Assembly: GCF_004379255.2 (NCBI RefSeq)
Contig: NC_056050.1
Location: 12,957,410 to 13,021,409 of the forward strand
Source of the DNA: Salvia splendens
Lineage: Eukaryota > Streptophyta > Magnoliopsida > Lamiales > Lamiaceae
Direction: 5' to 3'
Length of the DNA: 64,000 nucleotides
The notes beneath the pieces were generated by a model. It was not told where the DNA came from and did no database searches. It was given only the letters and a program-made list of their open reading frames with translations. Below are positions 46,851 to 58,355 of this stretch, one piece after another. The stretch's first letter is position 1; each line of letters opens with the position of its first letter. A program made the position numbers and the translations under genes.

Positions 46851-47161
46851 TATGTTTTAAGGTAGGCTTCCTCGGGCCATAAAAATAACATGAGTCATTT
46901 ACTAAGACTAACATGCGTATAATATCAATAATATAGTTAACACTATATAAGAGCTCTTAACTTGCTCTTAACTTACTAAACTCTCTCTTATGCTGAATGC
47001 TAGAGGATTATTATTATTTCATTAAGACATAATAGTTTGTTGAGGGGAATAGATATTCCATGTAAGGAGCTAAATGATATTGTTTGAATCAATTGGTAAA
47101 AGAACCTTAACAAAGCTTCACATTAAATCAAGACATGATCGTTTTGTAATAAAAGACTATA

Positions 47162-47504
47162 CTCCCTCTGTTCCAACTAAGTTGAGTCACTTCTTTTTTG
47201 CACTCGTTTTGAAAAAATCATACTCCCTCCGTCCCATAATAGATGTCACACTTTCCTTTTTAGTTTGTCCCACAAAAGATGTCATATTTTCTTTTTTGGA
47301 AAAAGTTCTCTCACATTAATATAAATATACTATTTTCTCCCTCCACCTAACACACAAAACAACATCTCTTAAAATCCCGTGCCATTCCCCAAGTGTGCCA
47401 TCTATTATGGGACAGAGGGAGTAATAAATAGTTAAAGCGGATATATAGTAAAGTAAAAGCAAGAATAATGTAGATAAGACTCAACTTAGTTGGGACAGAG
47501 GGAG
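47162..47504. mobile_element. Outer Stowaway-type MITE carrying another MITE
   Basis: Ends CTCCCTCTGTTCCAACTAAG and AACTTAGTTGGGACAGAGGG form the outer pair, flanked by TA. It is interrupted by 47223-47421. SMC6 intron 14. Confidence 0.88.
47223..47421. mobile_element. Inner Stowaway-type MITE nested in 47162-47504
   Basis: 199 bp, ends CTCCCTCCGTCCCATAATAG and CTATTATGGGACAGAGGGAG, with TA at 47221-47222 and 47422-47423. Confidence 0.9.
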
Positions 47505-49685
47505 TACTATATAACAGGGCATTCTTAAAAGAAATTCAAGTAAAAAAGTAAATGAAATTAGGATAAATATCACTTTGACATATAGTCATATTGCTTATGG
47601 TATTCAATTTATGAATTATGCTAAAATTGTTGGTACATTTTTTTGTATTTTCTGAAGTGTTGCTTCGTTATGCTGATTCATAGTTGGTCTAAATTCTTGC
47701 AGAGAAGGCGCATGGATCTGGAGCGGCATTGTAGGTCAAAAGAATTAGACCTGAAAGATGTGAAGAAACATCTTTCCTCAGAAGCTAATGGAGCAGATGA
47801 TTCTAATCTGGACGACATTCGTCAAGAGATATCTGTGCGTCTTTTTAATAATTCCACCTTAATCCTTGGCCTACTTTCTAGAGCTAATTAAATAGTGTAG
47901 CTAGAGAGATCTGGTCTGTATATTGGGCATCTTATATAGTTATCTATTCATGTTTTCTGACTTGGAATTTATGTGCAGAAACTGCAAGATGAAATACAAG
48001 AAAAAAAAGCTTTACTAGCAAAAGTTCATAATAGGGTGAAAGAAGCCGGAACTAAAGCTAATGAACCTAAAATGTCACTGGAGAATCTTTGTGGTATCCT
48101 CTTTCTGTATCAATTAGTTATGTTGAGTCTTATTGGTTTCTTTATTCCTTACTTTAGCATTTATAATGTAGATTCGGCAAAGACAGAAATTGAGGCATTA
48201 GCAGAAGCAGAGAATGAATTAATGATGATTGAGAGAGATCTAAAAGAAGCAGAAAAGGTCCATTTCTTTGCCTTCTTACTTATTCTCTCACTGTTTCCCT
48301 TCTTTTTGCTACAAGTTCTTTGACGTTTACCTATATGATTCTTGTTCAGGATAAAAAGCATTATGAAGGAGTTATGCAAACAAAAGTCCTTGCTGACCTA
48401 AAAAATGCTGAGGCAGGGTATCGGGAGCTTGAGCACAGCTGTCAGGTGCTATGGAAAGAGATGGATTACATTTTGTGTTTGTAGTTGATATGGTGGTGTC
48501 TTTAGTAGATATTTTAAGTTTCTTCAAGTGCTAATATATTTTTACTTTTCTAATAGCTTGCCTTGCCGCATCAGTTCTAACACAATTGTTTCCGATTTTA
48601 CTCCCCTGCGATCGTCCTTTTTTAATTGCCCTATTACCCATTTAAACCGACATTACTTAATCACTGCATTCATAGGTCTCAATTGTAAGTTTGTTCTCAA
48701 ATAAAATCTACACTTGGTTTATGATGAAATTGCAGGAGAGTCGTCGTAAAGCATCAATTATAATTCCCGAGGGTGAGATTGAGGCATTAGGATGCCTTAA
48801 GGAAAGCAATCCCGAGACCCTCAGTGCTGAACTTACTAGGTTGACTGAAAGACTTAAGCGTGAGGGCCAGAGTTAAGTAAAATATTGAAATACATAGACA
48901 TTGGGTTGATTTGTGCGTCTGTGGTTTGAAATGGTAGTTTCTAATGCAGATTTCCGGAATCAATTGATGATCTCAGAATGTTACATGAGAAAAAAGAGCG
49001 TAAAATATCAAGAAAACTGCATACTTACAAAGCCTTCAAGTGAGTTAAAGCATCCTTAATGTCTCACGCTTGTTCTTTGCTATAAAAGTGGTCTATAGTT
49101 GTTTTGCATCTTGAAGTATGTTAATTTTATATGAAAGTTCATTTTAGGCATTTGAAAAGGCACTAAACGTGAGATGGGGCAAATTCCAGAGGAACTCAAC
49201 TCTTTTGAAGCGTCAGCTAACATGGCAGTAGGACCTCTTCTCTTTTTGATTTTTGTCCCCTCATTAGATGTATCTTTCTTTCTCTATTTGTAGGAGGACA
49301 ATGATTTGTGATCTAATGATTATATCTGATAGATTCAATGGCCATTTGAAAAAGAAAGGGATCAGTGGTCAGATCAAAGTTAGTTATGAAGAGCAGACTC
49401 TCTCAGTAGAGGTAAAGTGCTTGAACTATGAAACTCTACCTGATCAGAATGGTTACTTTCATGTCTCCAATCTAAAAATCAGTGATATGTGGCTGGATAA
49501 TTTCCCTCATTGTTCCTATCTTACCAGGTAAAGATGCCGCAAGATGCATCAAGCAGCACTGTTCGTGACACTAGTGGACTTTCAGGTTTGATCCTTTGCA
49601 GATATATGTTTCATGTTTTGACTGCTAGTGGACAATATGGAGAAACCAATTTTGTATCATTTGTGCTAATTTACAATAATTGCTA

Positions 49686-49939
49686 CTCCCTCTGTCCGTG
49701 AAATATTATCCAGTTTTGCAATTTCGGTCCGTCCGTGAAATGTTGTCCACTTTGTTTTTTTTCTATTTTTGGTAAATGGACCATACTTTCAACTAACTCA
49801 TTACACTCACATTCAATTATAAAACCAATATATAAATATGGGACCTATATTCCACTAACTTTTTCCACTCACTTTTTCTTCACTTTTCTTAAAACCCATG
49901 CCAAGTCAAACTTGGACAACATTTCGCGGATGGAGGGAG
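49686..49939. mobile_element. Stowaway-type MITE with duplicated left end
   Basis: Ends CTCCCTCTGTCCGTGAAATA and ATTTCGCGGATGGAGGGAG, flanked by TA. The left end sequence GTCCGTGAAATRTTRTCCA occurs twice. SMC6 intron 23. Confidence 0.83.
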
Positions 49940-49944
49940 TAAGA

Positions 49945-51492
49945 GCTAATTTGTATATTGCTGCAAAACAACCAGCTCTTTGAACATATTCTGTAGAAAT
50001 GATAATATACTATGTGTAGATATAAGGTGTGAACAAAAATAAAGAATGAAACGTCTCAAATTGATTAGAAATAGGGTACAATACTTAGATCATCACTTTC
50101 AAATTAGTGTTAGTTTGCCGAATTAGCCAATGAGGATAGTCAAACTAATAGTAAGTTGGGAGCTTAATAAAACTAATACGTACCCAATTTTTAGACTTTC
50201 GGATGAGTAGTGTACCCTATTGTCCACACCTCTCTTCAATTATCTCAAAATCCCTAAATCCCCCTTCGCTTTCTGCATTTCTCTCCACACTTCTCTCTCT
50301 ACATTCTCTCCACACCGCCCCTACCTGACGCCAACTGCTCACATTGTCGTGCACTGCTACACCCTTCCTCTGGATCAGAGTGAACCGCGAGTCCGCGACT
50401 GCCCATCTGCTCGAGCTGCCTGACCAAACCTCTACTTTGCTTTTGCCTTTTCCCGCTCCGCCCTTCCCTAAAATTTAAGGGCAACATGAGTGCAAGTTTG
50501 GTATACAAATTTGGTTCCGATTAATTCTGTTGCCCCACTGCCACCACAGTGTTTGCGGCAGTGCCTAAGTTATCAAACACACCCCCCCTGTTCTTATTGC
50601 CGCAACATTTCGATCCAGAGTTGCCTTTCTGTTGGTCTGAACCCACAGTTTTTCTTCTTGGCTTCCGTATGCCATTTCCACTACTGCCGGCCCTGCCTCA
50701 GTACATGATTCCTCTGATAAATTGTTTGGTTTTGCATGCAGCCTCATGTTCTCAAACATGAACATTGTGCTGCAATAATTATATTGTGATTATAATGGAG
50801 TAGTGAAGAGTTATTACAAGGAGAGGTTACAGATGGTGGAGTGGAGTTTCTAATTATTAGACTATGATCATTATCGTAATATTTATTTCCTTAGTCTTTT
50901 TAATCTTTTGAAGGTCCTACATGTAGGCCCCTTGAGGTTTGTGAGCAATGTTCAATCATTTGTTTAGTTTAAGGAATAATATGTCGTAGAGCCTCATTAG
51001 ATGAGTGTCCTCATAAGAGTATTATCATTTGTTTCGTTTCAGTTTATATATTAATATCAACTATATTTTATATTCTTATTGTTCGTTGCCAGCCTTCTTC
51101 GTCTCTTTACTCTTAACAACTTTGGCATGTCTGGAATCCAAAGATTACGGAAATGCACAATGCCAATCCACAGTGCTAATGCTAATGAAAAGACAAAAGT
51201 AAAATAGTTAGTTTAAAACTCAGGCAATGCCTCTCATACATCTCGTTCTATCTGCATTTTAGATTTATCATTTAATTGTCTGAACTGGTTAGAACAGCGA
51301 GTAAATACTGTTTGATCAATGATTAAATTAATGCATTGCACATTTCTTTTGGCTTGTGATTCCTAGAATTTTGTCATTGGCTTACACTTTTATATTAAAC
51401 AGAAAAAAGTAAAAAAAAAAGTTAACTGAAACAAAACACAATCGGGTATGGTGGTATTGCTTGCGATTAACTGTTATTTGATGTTTCAACAG
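49945..51492 (+). other. Long SMC6 intron 23 remainder without recognised feature
   Basis: About 1.5 kb. The stretch 50220-50720 is richer in C and has short open frames, but no protein family was recognised; no repeat ends were found. Confidence 0.4.
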
Positions 51493-52801
51493 GTGGTGAG
51501 AGATCCTTTTCAACATTATGTTTTGCCCTTGCACTTCATGAGATGACAGAAGCACCTTTTCGGGCAATGGATGTATTCGATGTATTTTTGGTATGTCCTC
51601 CCTCAATTACTTTTGGCTTCCTATCCACAAAATGCTTCTAGATTGACTATATCCTATGCGTTTGTCATTAATTTAAATTTTCTCTGATTATTGTAAATCA
51701 TTTGGAGTTGAGGGTTGACATGTTTTAGGTTTTGATATATTCTGAAAATTAAGGATACAGAAATTTTGGGAATCCTTCAATATATACCATATAAAATTAC
51801 TTCAACTGTGGAAGGAACTGCATATTTATTAATATATGATACAATGATGCAAAGAGCAAATATCATCAGAATGTGTTTCCTCACTGGTAACAATAAAGTG
51901 GCATCTGTAGGTTTCTTCGATGGTTACAAAAAAAAAGCAAGTTGATGCCCAATAACCTAGCTAAATACACTGAATATATAGTACTTTAAACAAGAACCGT
52001 TTTCATAAGATTTCTTATATGCATAGAAAAGAAGAATGAGAAGCATATCTATATGCCTTGTACTGTACCATACAAGTTTATTGAATCGTAGTGGTCTTTC
52101 AGTTATTCAGTTTGCTTAACAGAAATTCGTTTTAGTTTAAAGTAAATATTGGTTTCGAGTCTTGATGTTCAGCTGAAAATCATGTTACTTGTAGCCCAGA
52201 ATTGAATATTGGCTTTGGTGGTGCTATCAATGTTAATGATACATGTATTTCTTCGATCATATACTTCAATATGATTCACATGACTCACAGTGTCTTCAAG
52301 TACGATGAGGTTCATGTAGTCAGTGCTCATCATTATGATATCTGAAACTAAACAACTAGATAAGAGCCATAATTTTATATGCTGCTCTAAATTGCAGGAT
52401 GCAGTTAGCAGAAAAATCAGCTTGGATGCTATAGTGGATTTTGCTTTGGCCCAAGGTTCTCAATGGATATTTATAACCCCACATGACATCAGGTAACAGA
52501 TCATAAATCAACCCATCCATTTCCTTACGCTTTCCTAGACTTTTATTTACTGTGCAAAATCCTGCTGGCTTCTATTTAACAGCTTCGAGCATAAAAAATC
52601 GGGTTTTGTGTCATTAAACTATACGTTTAGAGCTATGTTAATCGTGCAAAATGGGTAGATCTCAATGATGAAATTTCTAGTTTAGTGAAAATTAATATAC
52701 TTGGGCATACACTCAAATCCATAGTCTTCTGCGCTTTGTTCAGTATGGTTAAAAATGATGAAAGGATCAAGAAGCAACAAATGGCTGCTCCTCGAGGGTG
52801 A

Positions 52802-55472
52802 CTCTTCAAAACTGCAACTCGTATCACAGGGTGTTTCGACTATCAGTTCTGCCAATTATCTAGGTTTTTTTTTATCATCTCTGTTGGGTGGTCTCTTCGC
52901 TTTAGCTATGTAAGTTTTTCCCATTGGTGTTTATGGGTTCAGAAATGGCACAGATTCTTGCTTGCAGTTTCACTTAGTCTACGAGTCATGTTGAGGAGTG
53001 ACTTGGTGTGAACTTGCTTTCCCAGACAGCATTGTTTTGCTCACTTAATTTTTGCCTACTTATAGCTCTAATCCATCTTGAAATTTACATCTAATACAAA
53101 TTTTTTCTGAAAAATTCATGGTTTTATTTATACGTGAAACATGATATATATATGTATGCCCGATCTGGCCTCATCCGAATTATGAACTGTTTTTTTTATA
53201 TTTCAAAAAGGGTTAATTATGTTTTGAGCCATCAGTGTCCTGAATTTAATTATTTGAGTTCCAAGGATATTTTTTGATACTCGAGGATCCCCTCTTTGAA
53301 TATACTTTGTCCACCAAATATTGTTTACATGACTCAGCGTGAGTTTTAAGAAATTGAAGAAATGATTAGTGGAAAAGTTAGTCGAAGGTGAGTCTTATTT
53401 TTATATACCTGTCATAGACTTTGGTTTAATATTGAGAAATGGATTTGTCCACTTTTTGAACTTTTTTCTACCAAAATACATTCCAGCCTTTAAATATAAA
53501 TAATTTTTTTATTTGCAAATATTTTGAAACCTTTAAATAAAACTTAATGGACATTTTAGTCTATTGTGGTGATAGAAATATAAATAAATTTTTTATTTGT
53601 AAATATTCTGAAACCTTTAAATAAAATTTTAATAAGTTAAATTATCCTATGTAGGAATATTGTATATAAATTTATTTTATTTCTTTGCACATTTAGAAAA
53701 GAAATGGTAAAAGTCTATTGTTACAAATAAACTAAAATGCCCCTTTAAGATTGGAGGGTAGTTTGGACTAGAAAAAGTCGAAAAATGCAACACTCCACCA
53801 TTGATATTAAATCAAAATCTACGTGTGGCAATATTTTTTAATGTTTAGATATCATATTTAATAAGTTTAGGTAAAGAAAATATAGTTCAGTCATATAAAA
53901 ATGATTCAATGTATATTTTGAGTGTAACACTCCATATCCGGCTAATTTAATAATTGAATAAGTCATGTCACATTTAGGTATAAATTTCATATTAGTATAA
54001 AATCCTTGATTGTATAACCTTTTTATATATAAAGATGATTAATTTCCTTTACTTGGAAAACGGAAAAAATCGCAATATAATGTCTATATATATTTATACA
54101 ATCGGGATAACTATTTGTATAATATACATGTTTAACAAAAGTGTATGAAACAACTAAAACCTTCCAATTATATCACACTTCCTATATGTGCTACAATTAG
54201 CAAATCCAAAAGTATTACCCAAACGCAAAAGTTTAGCTAGTGACCCGAGTTGAGCAGCTATACAAAAAAGCAAAAGGGCTAGTCTAATCACCTAATTCGC
54301 AGGGGGAAGGAAAGGACTGAGCTTCGACAAGTTCAGTAATATACTCAACATTAGAGCCTACTTTACAGAGTTAAGTAAACGTTAGGAATCCTTACATTTT
54401 CATTATATTATTTGCTATATCCGTAAAAAAAAATAAACATAGTTGTGTATGGCACGATTTTTAATGTACAATTGATAAAGTAAGAGAGAGGAGGAAAAAG
54501 TAAGGAGGGGGAGTATTAGTGGATGGGGTCCACATATTAGTAAAATTCTAATGTTTAAAATTTTCCATATTTAAAAACTGATCTATTTTTAGTGGACAAC
54601 CGAAAATGGTAAAACTAGTTATTTTTTGTGGATGGAGATAGTATGAAAACACTCCAGCACCAACATGATCCTATCCACATGCATATATTTAATATTAGAA
54701 ACAAACCATAGTATAATCTTACATGTATGTCATTAATCTTTGATTTAATCGAATTTACCTGAGTCATAATTACATATTAACTCATGAAATATATATGATA
54801 GAATACAAAATAAATTGCATATTGCCAATTATCGAATGAAACACAAAGAATATATGACAATCTTACCCAGTCACCAACACGCATATGAAGATCACCAACA
54901 ATTTCACATATTCAAATACATATAGCTCCCTTTAAGTGCTTAGTGACAGATTAGGGTACGCAGACTAGATCACAAACAGACACAGGTGCAGATTTAGCCC
55001 TCGATTGAACTCCACATACTACTCATTGAGGGCGCAGACAGATAATCAGACCATCTATGAGGGTGCATATTAGACATATCAGATAACAAATGATTCTCAC
55101 GTCAATTATCAAGAAGATTAGTTATATTTATTTAATTGAAAATATGTAAAATAAATTAATTTAAATTTAAACTCATTTATTTAATTAGATATATGACTTA
55201 AATTATACTCCATCCAACCATGAAAAATAGTCTCATTTGTGGACGACACGCTTTGCTATTAGATCCATTTAGTACTATACAACACCAATGTCATCTTATT
55301 TCAGTGAGGGTTAGAAATATACAAACTAATATTGCATCCTTTCACGATAGGTATTGAAAGGCCTATATAGGTTGTGAATATTTGTTTTTCATTTGTTCAA
55401 AACTGACCGTGTTACCTTAAATTGGACGACGCTCACAACCAATCTAATAAAACAAAGACTTAGACTTGTTAT
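52802..55472. other. AT-rich spacer downstream of SMC6
   Basis: No gene seen. Degenerate MITE-like pieces occur near 53320-53420 and 54420-54640 (AAAGTAAGAGAGAGG, TGTGGATGGAGATAGTA). A poly-T-rich 3' region follows the SMC6 stop. Confidence 0.5.
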
Positions 55473-56450
55473 GTGATAAGGCTCGTTTCATGCATTGGTT
55501 ATGGGGTAAATTTCTCTGTTTTCAGGGAGCTAACATGTGTTTCGATGTTTAGGTGCGTATGAAATCTGCTAGACCCAGAGATTTGTGCAAATTGACATGG
55601 CAGTTGCAATCGAGTGAATTTGAAGTGAAGTACCAGAAGTCGCCGCACGGACCTAGGAGAATCAGAAAGATGGCGACAGGAACAGAATGGGAGCAAAAGA
55701 GATAATTTTAAAGATCCTTCTCAGGGGTACAATTGTCAAATCAGCCAGAAGATGCCCTAGGGATCAGAGCCTCACCTATATAAAGGGATGGATATCCAAA
55801 GAAGAGGCAGTTCTACTCTTAGCTCAAGTTTCCCAAGAGCTCAATCCACTTAAATTCTACTTCATTTTTTTCTGCGCACTTGGTTATGGGGTGAAGTTCT
55901 GGCTGTTGTGGTGGTGTCTTGTTCGTGTTTAGCCGTGTAACACCATCCCAAGTGGGCAAAGAAACAATTTCCAATTTCTGTTTTAGTTTAACTTTTATGC
56001 TTTGAATCATTTTCGTAACTGAATTCCGAAGTTATTGTTGATGTTTTGTTAAGCTCGGCGTTGTACCTTTGTGTTTGAACTTAGCTGAATGCTATGGATG
56101 TTTATGGATGTTTCTGTTGATGTCTCTTTGGATCTCGAGGCGTTGATATTGGGTCTTTACTGTTTTGGATGCGTTTAGCAATTGATTGGATGTTGGGTGT
56201 TGGAATCGGTTGTATTCGAGTTGGACTTTGTAGATCTGAGTTGAGGAGGATGGATCTGAATGTGGTGATGTTGGGATCTGGTGTTGAATTTGAGTTTGAG
56301 TTGGCGGATCTGATCTTTTTTGTTTTAATTCTGCATGGTTATGGCTTGTTACTGTTCATTCTCAATTCTGCTTGGTCGAGTAGAGTAGAATCTGGTAGTT
56401 TCATGCTTAAATTTCACTGTTATGTCTTGATCCGAAGTTTAATATGTTTG
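55473..56450 (+). mobile_element. LTR-3, Athila-like LTR, truncated
   Basis: Starts TGATAAGGCTCGTTTCATGC, has TATATAAAG (55777-55785) and a GTAACACCATCCC / GCAAAGAAACAATTT block near 55937-55972. It shares this order with the Athila LTR and LTR-2 but has different sequence between. It fades at about 56450; no primer-binding site or gag follows. Confidence 0.72.
55777..55785 (+). promoter_or_regulatory. TATA box of LTR-3
   Basis: TATATAAAG about 300 bp into the LTR, as in the Athila LTRs. Confidence 0.6.
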
Positions 56451-56699
56451 ATGCCCTGTTTCGCTAGTTATATGTATTATTTATGTATTAATACATCCAA
56501 CCACTTTATTCTTTCTCTAGTTAAATATTCTACCCTCTTTCTCTCTCCGTTTAATACTTACACCCACTCTTTTTCTTTTCCATTAAGGACCTGTTTAAGA
56601 AAGATGGGATATGAAAAGAGGGTCCTGTTAGGTTGAGATTTTTGGGCCTAATTGAGAACTAAGATGCATTTTCAGCCACTCATTCACAATTTTCGCGCG

Positions 56700-57221
56700 A
56701 TGTCAACTACAGAGACATTATGTCAACTAGGGGGCATAATTGTCATTTTCGCGCGATGTCAACTACATAGACATTTTGTCAACTACGATGTCAACAACAA
56801 ACGTTATTTATGTCAATTATTATGTCAACAACAACATTTTACAAATAATTAATGTCAACAAATATTTTCATGTCAACGACCTATATTATTTATGTCGACA
56901 ATAACGTTTTACATATAATATATGCATATATATATATAGTTGACATTATATGTATGTAGTTGACATGGATTATCTATGTAATTGACATGAATTTTACACA
57001 TCGTTGACATTATATGTGTATAATTGACATGAATTGTATATGTAGTTGACATTATATGTGTGTAGATGACATGAATTGTATATGTAGTTGACATGGATTG
57101 TACACATAGTTGACATTATATGTGTGTAGTTGACCTGAATTGTATATGTAGTTGACATTATATATGTGTACTTGACATGAATTGTATATGTAGTTGACAT
57201 TATATGTGCGTAATTGACATT
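56700..57221. repeat. TGTCAAC/GTTGACA repeat field, two arms in opposite orientation
   Basis: From 56700 to 56890 TGTCAAC words appear on the + strand; from 56938 to 57221 the reverse complement GTTGACA recurs about every 20 or 22 bp, giving a roughly 42 bp higher-order unit (TAGTTGACATTATATGTGTG, then TAGTTGACATGAATTGTATA plus TG). Overall it resembles a foldback structure. Peptides read from it are just repeat translations. Confidence 0.8.
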
Positions 57222-57469
57222 AAAAAGGGAGATAGCTAAATCTTTAATCTAACTCTTAGTAACTAATTCCTAAATAGGGAATATCACCAAACACCTAGAG
57301 TGCATTATGATTAAGCTTGATTTCCCAATCCAACTCACATCCAACACAATTCATAATCCAAACCCTAAAATTTCCAATTCCATAAATGAATCAATAGTTA
57401 AGCTCACAAAAGCTTGAAGAACACTCAGACAAATTTTGCCATCATTATTCCCAATACCTGTGAGTCAAT
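57222..57469. other. Spacer, nothing recognised
   Basis: No domain or repeat end was seen between the repeat field and the LRR fragment. Confidence 0.4.
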
Positions 57470-57763
57470 TAAAACTGAAATGTTACAAAGCAATGATTGC
57501 GAAACGACACCAGTCAGGTGATTACGAGGTAACGAGATAACCTAAAGGTTCTGAAGCAAACCTATCGTCGCGGAACCACGCCAGACAGTATATTATCGCC
57601 GACACTGATGTGAAAAATGAGGGACGAGCAGTTCGAAAGTGCCGACAAAATTGTTCCGTGGACGTTATTAGCGTCGATCCACAAATACTCCAGCTTCTGC
57701 AGTGCTCCGATTGCCTCTGGTATCTCGCCGGAAAAATGATTGTACGACAAAGTGATAAGCTGG
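57470..57763 (-). pseudogene. LRR receptor-kinase fragment, downstream part
   Basis: Plant leucine-rich repeats read on the minus strand: LITLSYNHFSGEIPEAIGAL, then QKLEYLWIDANNVHGTI, LSALSNCSSLIF, SVGDNILSGVVP. After VVP a one-base shift is needed, then IGLLQNL, a TAG, and VISLPRNHLTGVVSQSLLC. The order and wording match the ectodomain of LRR receptor-like kinases of the At4g36180 type (recalled, not searched). The kinase part is absent. The upstream continuation lies 5.95 kb away at 63718-63861, across the inserted chromovirus. Confidence 0.85.
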
Positions 57764-57768
57764 AGGTG

Positions 57769-58355
57769 TGTTAAGGGTCGTCTTCCCTTAACAAGAGATC
57801 TGCACACAAGAAATAGATACCGTAGACAATCCGACGTCCAAGAGTTTTGGATCGGCGGTGTTTTCCGACGAAAGAGAGCTGGGCGTGAGTGAGAAACTCG
57901 TCGGCAGCGTTAGGGATGATAGGGTTTCTTGTTGCTCAATCAAGTGGACCAATAAACGATTTCATTAATTGAATGAATTTAATGAAATTGCCCTATTTAT
58001 AATACTAAGTACCCTAGGGTTGGTTCGACTTAACCTATACGTTCGGGAAAGAACCAACTAAGAAAATCCGAACGGGGCTTATAAAACGTCTGACCAAAAT
58101 AATTCAAAAATAACAATAAAAACTAATGAAAAGAAACAAATGAAAAACTAATGAAAATAATTCGAGAGATCTTGAGGAGGCTTGAGTCGATCTCTCGGTC
58201 TCAAGGTCTTTGCTGTTGTTCAGGTTTGCTGCTGTCGTAGCGGCTCTTCCCTCCCTAGATGACCGCCCTTCGTTGATGGAGTGTCCGAGTCGACTTCATT
58301 CGCTGCTGCAATGCTCTGCAGTGGCTCATCGGAGTGGCTGGAGATAATCTTATCA
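57769..58355 (-). repeat. 3' LTR of the chromovirus
   Basis: 587 bp. In minus orientation it starts TGATAAGATTATCTCCAGCC and ends CTTCCCTTAACA. It lacks about 30 bp present in the 5' LTR (around 63480-63520). Confidence 0.92.

Larger units (their letters stand above)
35260..52801 (+). pseudogene. SMC6: SMC6-like gene (structural maintenance of chromosomes 6), N-terminally truncated, probably decayed
   Basis: SMC6 pairs with SMC5 in the nuclear SMC5/6 complex, which acts in recombinational DNA repair and replication-fork stability. Here 26 exons can be placed with GT-AG borders: 35260-35396, 36519-36574, 38282-38368, 38491-38811, 39195-39314, 39675-39809, 41880-41956, 42054-42129, 43350-43424, 43511-43629, 44495-44664, 44755-44857, 45187-45299, 46153-46357, 47703-47834, 47979-48093, 48172-48257, 48350-48445, 48736-48872, 48950-49039, 49148-49227, 49333-49411, 49528-49585, 51493-51590, 52398-52492, 52744-52801. 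The first visible residues correspond to the part after the P-loop; no Walker A exon was seen from 33.2 to 35.2 kb. Lesions: 14 bp insertion in exon 10, lost donor after exon 19, phase break at exons 20-21, Walker B Glu to Val. If N-terminal exons lie beyond the transposon block, a transcribed gene is still possible. Confidence 0.85.
47703..52801 (+). other. SMC6: SMC6 exons 15-26: second coiled coil and C-lobe ATPase half
   Basis: Exons 15-20 are charged coiled coil ending FPESIDDLRMLHEKKERK. Exon 21 has VRWGKFQRNSTLLKRQLTW, exon 22 GHLKKKGISGQIKVSYEE, exons 23-24 the ABC signature LSGGERSFSTL and Walker B, exon 25 SRKISLDAIVDFALAQGSQW and FITPHDI, exon 26 KNDERIKKQQMAAPRG and the stop. Length from the hinge to the stop is as usual for plant SMC6. 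Walker B reads AMDVFDVFL where plants have AMDEFDVFM. Confidence 0.88.

Noticed and set aside
50220..50765. Several overlapping open frames in SMC6 intron 23 as a nested gene
   Set aside because: All are short, on both strands, with no recognisable domain.
56909..57200. Open frames coding a Tyr/Thr-rich repeat peptide on the minus strand
   Set aside because: They are translations of the TGTCAAC repeat field with no flanking gene signals.
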